Origin: Otis tarda
Taxonomy: Eukaryota > Chordata > Aves > Otidiformes > Otididae
Length of the DNA stretch: 64,000 nt
Direction of reading: 5' to 3'
NCBI GenBank assembly: GCA_026413225.1
Contig: CM048552.1
Location: 28,075,001 to 28,139,000, forward strand
Made by a program: the position numbers and the translations under genes. Under the pieces are notes generated by a model that worked only from the letters and a program-made list of their open reading frames with translations, was not told the origin of the DNA and did not search any database. Below, in pieces: positions 25,201 through 37,986 of the stretch (the stretch's first letter is position 1; each line of letters begins with the position of its first letter).

Positions 25201-27676
25201 AGTCACCAAGTGATATTACTATTTTGGTAGCTTTCCTGTTGGCAATCTGTAAGCTCATGGATGAAGTTTTGCTGGCTGGTCCAAAAAAATTTACAGGCAA
25301 GATTACGTTTTTACTAGGCACATTGTACTCCTTTAACAACCAGAATAGCACTGATGGATTTGGCTGCGTGAAGGAACACAGAACTGTGCAGCTTGCTGTC
25401 GTACACTGCTGGCTGCACTGGTGGGCAACCATCTAAACTGCAGTCTTTTGACCAGGCATGAACATCTGGATGTGCTAGAGAAGGCTTACCACAGGTCCAT
25501 GCCTGCTTCTCCACTCTTCAACATCTACATTTTTGTGATAAGTTCTTCTGTGATGATAACATCCTTGCAGCTCCCATTTTGGCTTAGTTGAAAAGAGCCA
25601 TTACACACCTGATGATTTGGAAGCTCCACTGTAACATTTCCAAACCTCACTGCTAACTAATCAGCAAAAGAGCAAACCCAGCACAGAACTACTTACTGTC
25701 ACTTTTTGCTGCCAATGAGTCCAAAATGAATCTCATCTGAAGCATACAGGCATCGCTTTGGACTGAAGATTGGCTTGACAATTAATCTGAAAAACATATA
25801 AGAGTGCATTAAAACTGCTATCCAGCGTCAAGTGGGAATACTGACACCTAGAAATGCCTCTGCTAAGCGTACAGTGTTTGCACTGAATATATGCCTGGTT
25901 GTGTAACTGAATTAAATGAATAAAATAAAATTGTTTACCCTCTGTAGCACCCATTTTGCAAATCTTTTTAGGATCACCAGGCTCTTAAAGCACCTGCAGT
26001 CTTCATCCAATCTTCAGGGCCCTGGGCTGCTGGTGTCCCAAGCAGACTTCTTACAGACAACATCAGTGAAAAGCCTCTGATCATAAACCCGTCCTGGAAA
26101 CTACCCTTTGCACTGAACTCTTTCAGGATATTGCAGAACATCTTCTACCTTGGGAAGGTGAGTACGATACAAGAAAAAGGGCTGGTCACAAGCTGCAGAT
26201 TGCATCATGAATCAGTGTTTTACACTTAACAACAAGCAACTTCCAAAACTTTCTGTTCGTAGCCCACTGATCCAAATTTAATTAGCCAAACGTTTCCTAC
26301 AATTTCTTGCAACATGGGAACCATGGCCTTTAGCACGATTCTTATTTCTCTCCAGCAGACTGAGCTCTCTGCCGTGTTAACTAGGAGATCTCTCCATTAC
26401 CTTGTATTAATAGCTCCAGAGTCCAGGCAGTGAGGTTACCTAAATCCAGTAAATGCATACTAAATGGCAATGTTAACAATTTAACAATCTACTTACAAGC
26501 AGTAAGTTACAAAAGAAGTCAAGTTGTCTCTGTCTTTCCTTAGTTTTCCCCTTAATGGTCTCATTAGTTTCTGTAGTTGGGCATAGCAGTTAATGGCCTC
26601 AGCAATAAATCCAGCAAAGTGAGGTTTTAAATCATCAAGGTATATCTGCGCTACTGGTTTGTCTTGTTGTTTTCCATCTCTGATGGACTGATAGCTTTCT
26701 TTAGGTCATGCTTCCTTAACTTTAACTGTTTCAGAGTCTAACAAGCGATATCTAACTCTGAAATATTAAAACTTGACCACAGATATGCCAGATCAATGAG
26801 TGCTCCAGGCTCTACAAAATGTTGTATCAAGGCCTTCCAGGATTACAGTAGCTTAAAATCAGAAGGGTTTGAAAACAGGGACAGTAAAACCATTGTTGCT
26901 TTTTATTTGTCTCTTACAGTTCTGAACTTTATTTTTCAGGTTTTGCCAGCAGCCCTATGAGGGCTAGAGAGTCTCTTTAAAAAAATAAGAACACAAACTC
27001 ACTAGTTTTTATTTAATCGTGTGACTCAAGCACCTGGGAGCTTAAGGAAGATCGACAAGGAAAACAAAAATTGTAATCAAAGCTCAAGACTGGTAACAAT
27101 GTGCCTGACACAAAGGTCCTTCATCACGACTTCAAGATCCATGTATTATGATAATAACCAGATTAGTGATAAAGATAATTGCATTTTGCATTTCATTTCT
27201 CTTAACAGCTTTCATGTCTGATTCACTGAGGAGTTTATTGAGTTCAGGGATGTTCAGCCAGTGTACAACCAGAGTAAAACAGCCATGAATCACGCCCTTG
27301 AAATGCTCTTTACTATAGCCACTAACACTTTATAATGTTGTCTACAAATCCAAAAGAATGATTTAGTCAAACCATGGCTTCTATTTAATTTTTATGAAAC
27401 CTGGCTCTCTGCCTAAACTCTTGGCATTTTGAACAGTGAACCCAGGGTAGAATATATTGCTTCATCCGGAACATTTGTAACCTTTATTGATCCGCTCAGG
27501 TAAAAGCACAGAGTAAAAGGTCTTTATTATTGATATGGAAAATATTACTTCTCCATTGCTTTTCAGTCCACAAACATCTATCACTTTTCCTTGATAAATA
27601 TCCTTAAGTCTTCCTTGTTTTGGGCCTAGAAATCCCATCCATGGTTGTTTTGAGGGATCCAGGTTTTATTCCACAC
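22248..27676. other. Intergenic, includes an unexplained stretch at about 24270-26170
   Basis: Most of it shows nothing. Between about 24270 and 26170 short open stretches on both strands read somewhat like coding sequence (plus 24409-24600 and 25116-25436; minus 24998-25432 of 144 codons and 25314-25514). They are interrupted by stops and frame changes, and I recognise no protein. A decayed processed pseudogene or an old transposon is possible. No poly(A) tail or terminal repeat was found to prove either. Confidence 0.35.
24142..24159 (+). repeat. T18 homopolymer
   Basis: About eighteen T in a row following CCCCC. Simple repeat. Confidence 0.8.
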
Positions 27677-27868
27677 AGAATCATAGAATAGTTTGGGTTG
27701 GAAGGGACCTTTAAAGGCCATCTAGTCCAACTCCCCTGCAAGAAGCAGGGACATCTCCAACCAGATCAGGTTGCTCAGAACCCCATCCAGCCTGGCCTTG
27801 AATGTTTCCAGTGATGGGGCATCCGCCACCTCTCTGGGCAACCTGTGCCAGTGTTGCACCACCCTCAA
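27677..27868 (-). mobile_element. CR1 3' end fragment
   Basis: About 190 bp of CR1 3' terminus in minus orientation. The tail (AGAATCATAGAATAG read on plus) is at 27677, and the truncation follows the sequence for the histidine-tryptophan-asparagine region. Confidence 0.92.
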
Positions 27869-30800
27869 GGAGTTGAATTAACACTGGCTTGTGGCACTTC
27901 CTCCACATCTAACTTTTGAAAACAATCATATTGTGCAAATACAGCTTACTGAGTTCACTCATCTTCTCAGACCAGTGTGGTTTCCTGCGGCTTTGGGGAC
28001 CACCCCCACCAGGGACCCTGCTGTGTTCCCTGCAGCAGTACTGCCCCAGGGCGAGCATCCTTCCGGAGAGCACAGCAGCCCTGCCGTCTGCCCCACCCCA
28101 CGTGTGCATATTTTCCAGAGGAAAGTTAATTGACAGCAGAGATTGCTGCGCACAGCTTCACTTTCTGATTTTAGGACCCTTGATTTTATTACTCTCACCT
28201 CTGTCCTCGCAGCGCTGTAAGAGCTGAACTCACCCCAGCAGAGGGACCCAACATCTGCACCTGCCCCAGAAGTTGGGGCTGTATTATCATGGCTAAGGAT
28301 TTTTCAATTTTGTTTTTCTGCCTGGTACTTGATGTCTCTAGTCCTTATATCTGACAGTTCCAGCAGTGTAAGTAATAATTTTTGTACCTGTCACAAGCCC
28401 CGTGACCCAGCATGGCCCAGGGAAGCTCGCTCAGTGCCTCCACCCTGCCAGGGCTGCCGTTCCAGTGCCCTTTTTGCTCTTATGACTTCTGAGGCAGAAG
28501 AAGCCTCCCAAGGTTTTCGGTCAGTGCATGGCTGTCATGTCTCATTTTCCCTAATACATATCAAAGTGATACCTTCGACAAGTGCATTTTCCTATGCCAT
28601 TTGTTGATTTCTCCTTTCTAATTCCACCTGCTGGGTCCCAAACTGTTGCCGCATCGGTCACTGGGGCACAGAAAATTTCACTGGCTATTTTATGTGTCTG
28701 AGTACAGTTTTTTTAGTCATTAGCATTTGAAAGGATTATGGATTATTACTATTTATGTATGTGCCTTCTGCGTGTATGAGTATGGGTTCAGGCCATTTAT
28801 ATTAATTGTTAATTCCTGTCTGGGCTGCACCTTAATTTTGTGTGTATTTGTTTACATATGGAGGATAATATCATTTATCCTTGAACAAGCAAGGTGTGTT
28901 TGCCTGTGTGCATGCAAGCAGGTTAATGTATTTGTCTCTTCATATATGTGCAGCATGTTCCTGTCCATGTGACACTAAGATGAGCTAATGCTGTGGTTTG
29001 TTCTTCTGCATGCAGTATGTCTCTATCTGCATGTTAATACTTCTCAGCAGCCTGCCGTTTGAATCATACGTCAGGTAAGGAAGGCAGCACTGCTTCCCAG
29101 TGGAGAACATTTATTTCAGGTTTTGATTTTCGGAAATGAATTCAAGATAATATTCCACCACCATTATGAAAGGGAAAAAAAAAAGTATTTCACCTGACTG
29201 AACTATTTACTCGGATCGGGAGCAATGTTACACTCCCAACACAGTGAAGAACATCTCTGGATCCAGTGGCTGGGATCCATCTCACCTGTGATTGACCATC
29301 GTAAAGTCAGGCTAGTCCAAGCTTATAATCTTGTCTCTTTCTGTAGTCAGTGAAAAAACCGCAGTTCTAGAGACTCCCTCCGTAGACATCCCACCCTACG
29401 ATAGATGCCTAAAGCAGCTGGGAGGACAGCTGTCCAGGGATGGGTGTTTGTAGTAGGCCATTGAAGCTTGCTGGCTTTTGCTTTGCTAATGTAGGAGGAG
29501 AGCTTTACTCACCTCTTTATCTGATGAGGTGAGTCCTGGGACCCCATAAGAGCAAAAATAGCCGAACTGAATGTAGCATTCTTTCTCTTTATGTGTTTCA
29601 TGACCACAATTTTCCTTGCAAGCAGGTTTTTCAAGACTAGACATGGCCCACACTGGATGAAAGGCATTAAAAGGAGTGGACTAGAATATGTGAACTATAA
29701 ACAACACAGGCATTTAACAGTATGGATCCTGGAGGGCAGCTTCGATAGAGGAACTGCAGATGCATGACTAACCCCAAAGTCAATGAAAAAATCCCCTTGA
29801 ATTTATGGGCTTGCATCTGATCCTACAGGTGAATGATGATTATCTTGCAAATCACCTGATTTTTAGTACAGGGGCAGAGCCAAGAGCTAACATTTATATT
29901 GTGCTGGAACTGCTGGGCAGACAAACAGGACATCAGTGCTACAGCACTGTTAAGCCTGACGTGGAATTTAAAGCAGCTATCCCCAAAGGAGCACGAAGAT
30001 GCTGAGTAAAAAAAAATAGGGTCCAGGCAATGAACAATTAACACCCAATTTTTTATGATTTCCCCTATAGTATTTGTGAAAGGAAAGATAGAATTCCAAT
30101 GCAAAACCTGGTGCATTTTGGCCATTTTGTAGCCATTAAGGCATAAAACAGACACAGATTTGAACTAAACAAAACTACAAGATGTTTGTTATCCAGTGGA
30201 ATAGGTTTTACCCTCACCAAAAGAGTCCGTGTTTTAATAAGAATGTTTCGGATTTGGCCATTTTTACTATTCTAAATATGGAAATGCTTTGGATTAATAT
30301 TTTTTTTTTTAAGAGCAGTAATACCAAATCTGTCTTAAGCATGCCTCACAGCTGTAGCTTTTCATTATCTTCTTTTCCTCCTTTCCTCTATCACCCCACG
30401 ACCCATGACTCCTTGGGGTCCCTGCCTTCGGAGATCTATAGCACTATAGTTCCTTACCACCAAGCAGCACGTTCTTTTTCTCTGAGATTTGAACCTGGGA
30501 GTGAAAAAGAGAATGAAGAAACACAATAAACTCAACAGTTCTCTCTCTTCTGTTCTTCAGTCTCAGCAGCACCTCTGCTCTCTCTTCTGTATCTTATCTT
30601 TAATGCTGTCATGCCTCACTAGGATGGCTTGACTCATGGGTTGGGAACTACTGCTTTTGGTGATGACTTGTTACATTTTTTTTCTTCCATTTATCACGTC
30701 TGAGCTAACTCGACAGTTCTCAGTCACTGCCAGATTGACAGCACTGGACCCAGACGTTCTCTGTGTACAGAACGATTGTGGCTGTAGCTTTCCAAGTGCA

Positions 30801-31380
30801 GCATCTGAAAGCACGTTGCTCCCTGTTTCTCTCCCCTCCACACCAAATACACCTCAGTCCTTTCCTGGAGGGATGGCATTGGCAGCGGGAGGACATTTGG
30901 CTCCCTTGCCCACTTGCCTTGCTGCCTGTTGTTTAAGATGCCAGCCTGGGAGTCTGCTGTGATGCTGGTGTTGGGATGTGGCTTAGGGCAGAACTGGAAT
31001 GGCTGCTTCCCATCTGGTTCAGAACAGCTGTCAGATGGCAATGAATGCCAGTATCCAACGGCAGGAGCCTGTTTTCATCATGTGTATGTGTTTGTGCCAT
31101 GCACATGTAACTTCCAAATTGCCCCTGCACCGGGAAGCAGCTTTCTGCTCTTTGGTGGCGAATGCACAGAACGGCTCACGGAAAGGTGTGTATTACCCTG
31201 CGCTGTGGTTGGCAAACCAGAGTTTGCATTGCTCTGACTCACTAGCTAGAAGGCCAAGTGAATTGTATGTGTCAAAGCAATTTCATGAACTATTAACTGG
31301 AAATAAAATTTATTTATATTTTGCAAAGGGATCCAGGAGAGATGCCAGCTTGACAACTTGACTGAGAATCTGAAATGAGT

Positions 31381-31421
31381 GTGCTAAGTCCTTCATTTAA
31401 TGTGCTAAGTCCTTAATTTAA
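31381..31421. repeat. Short direct repeat, two 21-bp copies
   Basis: GTGCTAAGTCCTTCATTTAAT is followed at once by GTGCTAAGTCCTTAATTTAAC. Confidence 0.8.
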
Positions 31422-31918
31422 CATATAACATGATCCAATACCTCAGCCACCACCTATGATGTTTATATATGGTGTTTACATACAAAGCATGCATGTGAAG
31501 CAGAATTTCTGCAAGAATGCCATGTTTTCAAGAGTTGTAGGAGTATCCAAAAGCCTGTAGCAAACCCACAAAATAGAAACAGGTTCAAAACTTTCCCCAA
31601 CAGGACATTTTCAAATAAAAAAAGACTATTTCTTCCCTGCAGCAGGTAAGCTTGGGTCCCTGCCTAAAGAAAAGTAAGGACTATTACAAAACTGAATATA
31701 GGAAAGCAAAAGAAGCTGAATGAAAGGCAGGTTGTGTTAAAAACTATTGCTGCTTGTTCTGTGATGCTGGACAAGTCTTCTGTGAAGTTTTAGTTACCTC
31801 AAGAACTGACTGGGTAACGGGACCAGCTTTCTAGCGCTTGCTCTTGCCCATCTGGCTAAGGGGCTTTGTGCACTTGGCCAGGACCCGACAACTTTCGGGG
31901 CTGCTGGTGTGCGGCATT

Positions 31919-31950
31919 TAACCACAGAGAGCAGCTGTTGCTTTCTGTGG
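31919..31950. promoter_or_regulatory. Inverted pair of RUNX-type sites around an E-box
   Basis: AACCACAGA (31920-31928) and TCTGTGG (31944-31950) form 7-bp inverted arms with CAGCTG at 31932-31937 between them. This is a candidate composite site only. Confidence 0.25.
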
Positions 31951-33239
31951 AGCCAAGATCTTGCCTGGTCCCCGACTGTGAGCTTGTCATAAAACCTACC
32001 CCCATAATGGAGATAATAACGTTTGCCCTTCTTTAGAAATTACTTTGAGATCTGCCAGAGAAAAGGGCCTATTCAAATGCGAAGCCCGATGCTTTTATTT
32101 ATTAATAAATGTTGTGCCAGAGTCACCAATCTGCTCTTGGTGCCTGCTGCAGCACTGAAAACAGAGGATCTGCCTGCTTGATTCAACCCAGCCGGCGAGC
32201 TGAGGCCTAGGGCTGCTTTGTGATATTGGAAGGAACATGAAACAGCCAGATGTTCATCAGCAACAACTCAAGCTCAGTATTATCCTGCCTGTTATTCCTC
32301 TAAAACTTGAGCAACCATGGTGCTGCCTAAGCTTGCCTGCCAGCAGCACTGCTGCTTCTGACAGAGAGGGCTGGGCTTCTCAAAACACACTTATTCCCCT
32401 CGAGGATCACTTATTTTGGCAAAAAATAGCAGTTACAGGTAAAACTGTCATTTCCCTCAGGCAATGTATTTTACTTACTCTGTAGGACTCATAGGGTGGC
32501 TGCGTTGTGCTGTGCTGGCAAGCACAGCACAGGACTGAAGCAGGTTCACCTGGTGCATTGCCATCACTACAGCGTTGCCTGGTGTTTCTGAAGCCCCTGG
32601 CTCAGGTCAACCTTAGCCAAAATTTCCAGGGAAAAGAGCAGAAAAAAACCCAAATAAAAATATCTTTTCAAGCTTGCTCTGGCTTGATCCCTCTGCTGTC
32701 AATGATTAGCAGGTGGGAGGTCTGCTTGTCTGGTTTTGTGCTTTCCCTGTTTTCTTTTTGACTGTACTTTCCTGGTGCGAAAAGCCCAGTGCTGATTTCA
32801 GTCAAAGCAGAATCCTGCAGGATCCGTTTTTGCTGTCCTCAAGGGAGGGCTTTATTCAATTACTCTCCCCTCCACACTTACGGTAATAGATGATTTTCTG
32901 AAACACTGCTATGAGAATGAAGGTAGAGGGTACATTTCCACGGATAAAGTGGTTGACAATTTGTTTCACCAGATGAAGTGGAAGTGGAAGTAACCTCACT
33001 AACGTGCTTTTACAAAGTTGGTTCCTGCAGCCAGTGTCTGCAGTCTGATTATTCTGATTTCTTGTATTTAGGCTTCCTTCTCATGTTAGGATCTTGCCTC
33101 TGAATATTAGAATATTCCTTACTGAAGGAATGTTATCGCAGACATCATGTAAACTGATGAATAATTTTAACTGCATCCTTAACCCCTCGGTAAGTCAGAG
33201 GCAGTGTAGGAGAGCCCTGTTGCTAGATGTGCTTTGGGG

Positions 33240-33440
33240 TGTTATGATAAACAAATGCCGGGCTGAAGCGGGATGAAATGAATTTCCTTTTTGGGCTCCA
33301 AACGAGCGTTTACCGCCGGTTTTCCTGCTGGGGGAGCAGCCGGGAGGTGGCAGCCTCGGCACGGCGATGCCCGGCTCCCCGCACGGCGCCTGCTCTGCCG
33401 CTCCCATTCCCAGTGGAAATTCTCCCTTCCCGAAGTGTAC
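33240..33440. promoter_or_regulatory. Isolated intergenic CpG-dense patch
   Basis: About seventeen CpGs lie in roughly 190 bp, surrounded by CpG-poor DNA. No repeat is recognised in it. ORFs of 66-93 codons cross it on both strands because of its composition. It could be a distal promoter for an unannotated non-coding transcript or an unmethylated enhancer. Confidence 0.4.
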
Positions 33441-36400
33441 AAATAAAATATCGCCTACTGAGTGTTGTCATGGGTTTAAAGGGAAAAAAAAAAGCTAGGT
33501 ATTTTCAGGGGACTGGCCTCCAGAGCGCTTCCTGGGGCTGCTCCCACTGTCGCAGGTAAAGTGCAGTGCTTTGGGGAGAGCAGGATGGTGGCGAAGTGGG
33601 AGACGTGTGAGGCTTGGTGAGCTCCATCTGGTTGACGAGGGCCAAATTTTCACCTGGTTTGGATCAGTGTCACTCATAAATGTTAGAAGAAAAGGGTCAC
33701 TGGAGCAAATCAGGCAGGAAAAAAAAAAAGTCCTGTTTGCCTTGCTGTGATTGCAAACACCTTTTAATGATGTTCTCCAGTACCGGGTGGGATTTTCCTT
33801 GGCTCACTTCAGTTTCCATTGAAGTAACTCGGAAAATTCCAGCAGCTTTGGTGGAAATAAACTCCAATAATCTGGGATTCTCAGAAGTGTCCTTCCTTTC
33901 CAGGAAACATCATCCTTTTGCGATCAAGAGTGCTCTATCTTTCACAGAAGTTTAATGCTTCTTCACTTTTGATGCTGAAAATGCATTGATCAAAAATAAA
34001 GCCCAGTGCAAATGAGATTATGCACTGAGCTCCCTACTCAAAGAGATTAAATTGCACAACATTTAAAATACCTTGCATTAATATTATTTGGTCCTTCATT
34101 TCATTTCTTTTGTTGACATTTGGTATTTATTGACTAGTCCAAGTTAGTCTCGGTTTAATTCATTGCCGTCAAAGTGTTGACTAATATAGTGAATTTGGCT
34201 GGCTGTCCTTAAAGAGAGATTTCTACATCTTATTAGCAAATTCCTGGAGCTGTAAATGCTTCTTTGGTTTTCATACCTCCACAGCATTGCTGTGAATTGA
34301 CAGAATCACTCAGAAAGCAAAGCTATTTTCGAGTGTCTCCCTGGTCAATAAGGAAAAATGTTCCTCTCGCAAAAGAAAACTGTTTCTCTTCTGTGTGAGT
34401 CATGACTCTGCTTGTATGCACAGAGCAAAAGATTTCCAGCTTCTCAGGCTTCAACTGGCATTCGGGGTAGGTTTCAGCCAGCCAAGATTCACATGTGGAA
34501 ACTAAATATGGTCATAGGGTTACACTCCCATTTTTTGCCCATTACTCAGGCTCCTGCATGGTGTATTTCAGTGCCCACTCCCTTTCTGCCACTGCGCTTC
34601 TCCCTCTGCAGGGACGGTTTACTCTGTGGTTAAGGCTGGTAAGGTCTTAGACAGCACCAGGTACAAACAAGCAGTGTGTTTCATCTTCTGCTTAGGAGCA
34701 CTATACAGATAAAAAAGACCCAGTATCAGTCCTGGGAGGGAAGCTAAAGAGTAGGTACCTTTGTAAAGCTCCATCATACAGGGTGCAATCTTAAGTCTTG
34801 CTCGAGCTTTCAGCTGTAGTAATTGCCACAGTTTTCTTGGTAGAACCTGCCAAAAATAGAAAAAAACAAGAGGGAGAGAACATGTTGTTTTTTTGAAAAC
34901 AAAACAGCCTGGGTATTTTCAGCAACAAGAAGTCAGAGGGACATTTTTATAATTATATACAACAGCAGAAGGGTTCTGATGTCATGGGAGCCAGAAAAAT
35001 TCATCCTAAATTATACTATATTTCACTATGGAGGTTAATCAGCGCGCCAGCAGTATTTTTAGGTCTCTGTGAGGGTGTTCAACCCCTGCTTGGGACCAGT
35101 CAACACGTGTGGCTGTGGAATAGCAGTGGTGAACACAAATTACTGGGGTCTATCAGCTACACATAGCTCTGACACAGCGACACTGTTCTCAGCAAGGCGC
35201 TGGCTCCCTTCCCATCAGCTCTCCCGGGGAGCCCTCATCCCCATCTTGGGCACTTTATAGAGCTGTGCGGGAGTAGCAAGGGGCCTAATCTCCTACTTTG
35301 GGCTTGCCTTTGACTTCTTCAAGAGCTCTGTGTTCTCCATTCGACTCAAAGCTATTCCGTGTTGCCTCAAGGCATCCACCAGTGAAGAGGTGACATTTGC
35401 TCTGGTCCCAGTTTCCACCTTCAGTTTCCATGTAGAATTCATTACAGAACGGTAACAGCACTGTGACAAAATGTTTCTATGAATCAGACTCATTTTCAGC
35501 AAGGCTTTTACATGGTGTCAAATACATATGTTTTCCCAGGAAATTATATGAGACCATACTTGATTAAGACAGACTTACGGTCAGGCTGGATTACCATTTT
35601 GGTCGGGAGATATTTTGTTAGCTGATGATTTACACTTGCACTGTACAAGCTCCATGTGACTTTGTGGTTTGCTGCAATATTTCTGTTAGAAACCAAACCC
35701 GAGATTTTTGTACAGTAGCTGTGGTGACAACATGGATTAGCATCCTTGAACTAGATGTATCTTATACAAATTTTTCAGTCAAACTTTTTAGATTACACTT
35801 ATTCTTTTCTGGTTTTTTTTTGTTTTTGTTTTTTTTTTGGTGTTTAACTGCAAATAAGTTGCCAGTAAAAGAAATGCAAAATAAATCAGTGTAACTTTAA
35901 TGATATAAACAGAGCTTATTGCTGTGAGAAGTGCCACACGCTAGAGAATCATAGAGTACAGAGTTTAAATTCACATCACATTCACCGTGATCACATCACT
36001 ACTCTCTGGCTATGGAAGGGTTTGCATGGCAGAAGTGATTCCAGTTTCTGTCTGAGGTCCACACAACACAGAAATTACCAGAACAACGGTATCAGTGTTG
36101 GAAGAGGTAAGAACTAAAAAATGCTGCAGCTTATTTCTTTACTACGAGAACCAGTTTTTTTGAGGAGACACGGGTTGGACATTTCTGCAGGGCACTATGA
36201 AGGCATTTTTACGTCTGTTGTGTGTACCAATATTTATTCTGGAAATAGACAACTTGTTTTGTGCGAACTATTCAATTTCATGCCCTTTTCCAAGACTATT
36301 GAACTGTCTTTAGAAATATTCAGATGTGTTTTATGCCAACTATTTGCACCTGTTACATTCTTTATGCAGAATTAAGTCGCTGACTGTAAAGCTCCTAAGG

Positions 36401-36729
36401 GACTTATGTTCTGCCTTAGAAAATAATTTAGTGTTTAAACATACTGAAATTTGATAGCATATGCCATGAAAAGGGATCAACATGGCTGCTTGTCTGGACT
36501 GCAACCACCCACATAATCCTTGGTCGATAGATAAACTGTCATTTCTTAAGATAAAAGTGTTATTTCTTAACAGACTTTCATCAATTGCAGTGTTTGGTAA
36601 CCCAGCAGGACAGCTTAGTTTTGGGGAGCAATTTAAAATTTGCATTTGACGTAGTCCATGTTCATGGGGCCATGGCAAGCAGCATTATGTATTGAAAGAA
36701 CTGGATCTAATACATTGGTATCATTTGGT

Positions 36730-36806
36730 CACATCGGTATTGTCTGATGACATCAGTATTGTCTGATGACATCGGTATTATCTGATGACATTGGTCGTTA
36801 TCTGAT
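36730..36806. repeat. 19-bp minisatellite, four copies
   Basis: Units at 36730-36748, 36749-36767, 36768-36786 and 36787-36806 (the last one 20 bp), of the form GACATCGGTATTGTCTGAT with 1-4 changes each. Each junction makes TGATGACAT, which resembles an ATF/AP-1 half site. The array ends 14 bp before the LTR target duplication. Confidence 0.9.
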
Positions 36807-36820
36807 GGGCATTTGGAAAC

Positions 36821-36825
36821 ATAGT
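36821..36825. repeat. Target-site duplication (left) of the solo LTR
   Basis: ATAGT, matched exactly by 37982-37986 on the other side of the LTR. Confidence 0.8.
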
Positions 36826-37981
36826 TGTCGTAGTTCAGCCCTGATCGGGACCAGACTACACAGTCTCTCTCTCACTCCCCTCACCCTCCCAAGAGAATAG
36901 GGGGAGATAATATAAGAAAAACAGCTGGAGGTTTGAGATAAGGACAGGGAGAAATCCTTAAAGTCACCGTTACAGGCAAAACAGACTCGACTTGGGGAAA
37001 ACTATTCATTTATTTCTAAAAACAGCAGGATAATGAGACAGAGAACAAGATAACCTCCCCCCACCCCTCCCTCTTCCCAAGCTTAACATTATCTCTACTA
37101 CCTTCCCCGCCCCCGAGTGGCACAGGGTGCGGAAGAGGGAATGGGGGTTGCAGTCAGTTCATCACCCGTTGTTCTACACCGCTGTGTCATCGTTGGCGGA
37201 AGAACTCCTCACATTCCTCCCCTGCTCCATCGTGGGGTCCCTCCCATATGCCACAGTCCTTTGTGAAACCGCTCTGGCGTGGGTCATCTCTTCCACAGGG
37301 TGCAGTCCCTCCAGAATGGCTGCCCCAGCGGGCCCTCCACGGGCCACAGCCGCCTTCAGGCATCCACCTCCCCTGGTGTGGGGTCCTTCATGGGCTCCAG
37401 GTGGATCTCTGCCCCTCCATGGACCTCCATGGGCTGCAGGGGGACAACCTGCTCCACCATGGTTATCACCACAGGCTGCAGGGGAATCTTGGCCAGGAGC
37501 CGCATTACTCCTCCCCCTCCTTCTGAACTGACCTTGGCATCTGCAGCTGTTCCTCTCACAAGAAAAGTTCTTCACAACAGGCTGGCAGACGCCTCTCAGA
37601 ATCTCTTCACATCATCCTTCTCATCTCCTCTCCACTTCTTGCAGCCGGGCCGGGCCGAGTTGGGCCCAGTCGGCTGCCTGGTGAGAGGCCAGAGGGTGAG
37701 GGCTGCAAGGCCCATGAGGCCCGTGCTTCCCCCTCTGCACCTCTGCCCCCGCTCAGCTTCTTCACGTCTTCTCTTCTTTTCTTTTTTCTGTTTTCCCTTC
37801 TTAAATATGTTATCGCAGAGGTGTTATCACAGAACATTCTGCTACCAATCGGCTTGGCCTTGGCCAGCAGCGGGTCCGCCCTAGGCCTGTCTGAGTCCAC
37901 TGAACAAAGGGGAGCAACTTCTAGCAGTTTCCTACAGAAGCTACCACCTTAGGCCCCCCCTCACTAAACAAAACCACAACA
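36826..37981 (-). mobile_element. Solo LTR of an endogenous retrovirus (ERVL-like), 1156 bp
   Basis: The element starts TGTCGTAGTT and ends CACAACA, so it has TG...CA termini. It is flanked on both sides by the 5-bp duplication ATAGT (36821-36825 and 37982-37986). A 5-bp duplication is usual for class III (ERVL-like) elements. On the minus strand a TATA-like TATTTAA (37807-37801) is followed downstream by AATAAA (37014-37009), which suggests minus-strand LTR orientation. The GC-rich middle (about 37230-37520) contains imperfect internal repeats built around GGGCTGCAGG. No gag, pol or env sequence adjoins it, so it is a solo LTR left by recombination. ORFs of 92-201 codons inside it are not viral genes. 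Confidence 0.8.
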
Positions 37982-37986
37982 ATAGT
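37982..37986. repeat. Target-site duplication (right) of the solo LTR
   Basis: ATAGT, the partner of 36821-36825. Confidence 0.8.

Larger units (their letters stand above)
27869..36729. other. Repeat-poor intergenic block
   Basis: There is no CR1 in nearly 9 kb. It contains the CpG patch at 33240-33440, the RUNX/E-box arrangement near 31930 and a motif-rich stretch at about 34000-34280. ORFs up to 120 codons near 30636-31361 overlap on both strands and have no recognised domain. Confidence 0.5.

Noticed and set aside
24998-25432. Minus-strand frame of 144 codons as a new gene
   Set aside because: No recognisable domain, no splice or promoter context, and an overlapping plus-strand frame of 106 codons. 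Kept only as part of an unexplained stretch.
35941-35960. AGAATCATAGAGTACAGAG as a CR1 tail
   Set aside because: Only one partial octamer and no CR1 body on either side.
37127-37900. Frames of 92-201 codons near 37.1-37.9 kb
   Set aside because: They lie inside the solo LTR on both strands, overlap each other and consist of repeat-derived Pro/Gly-rich sequence.
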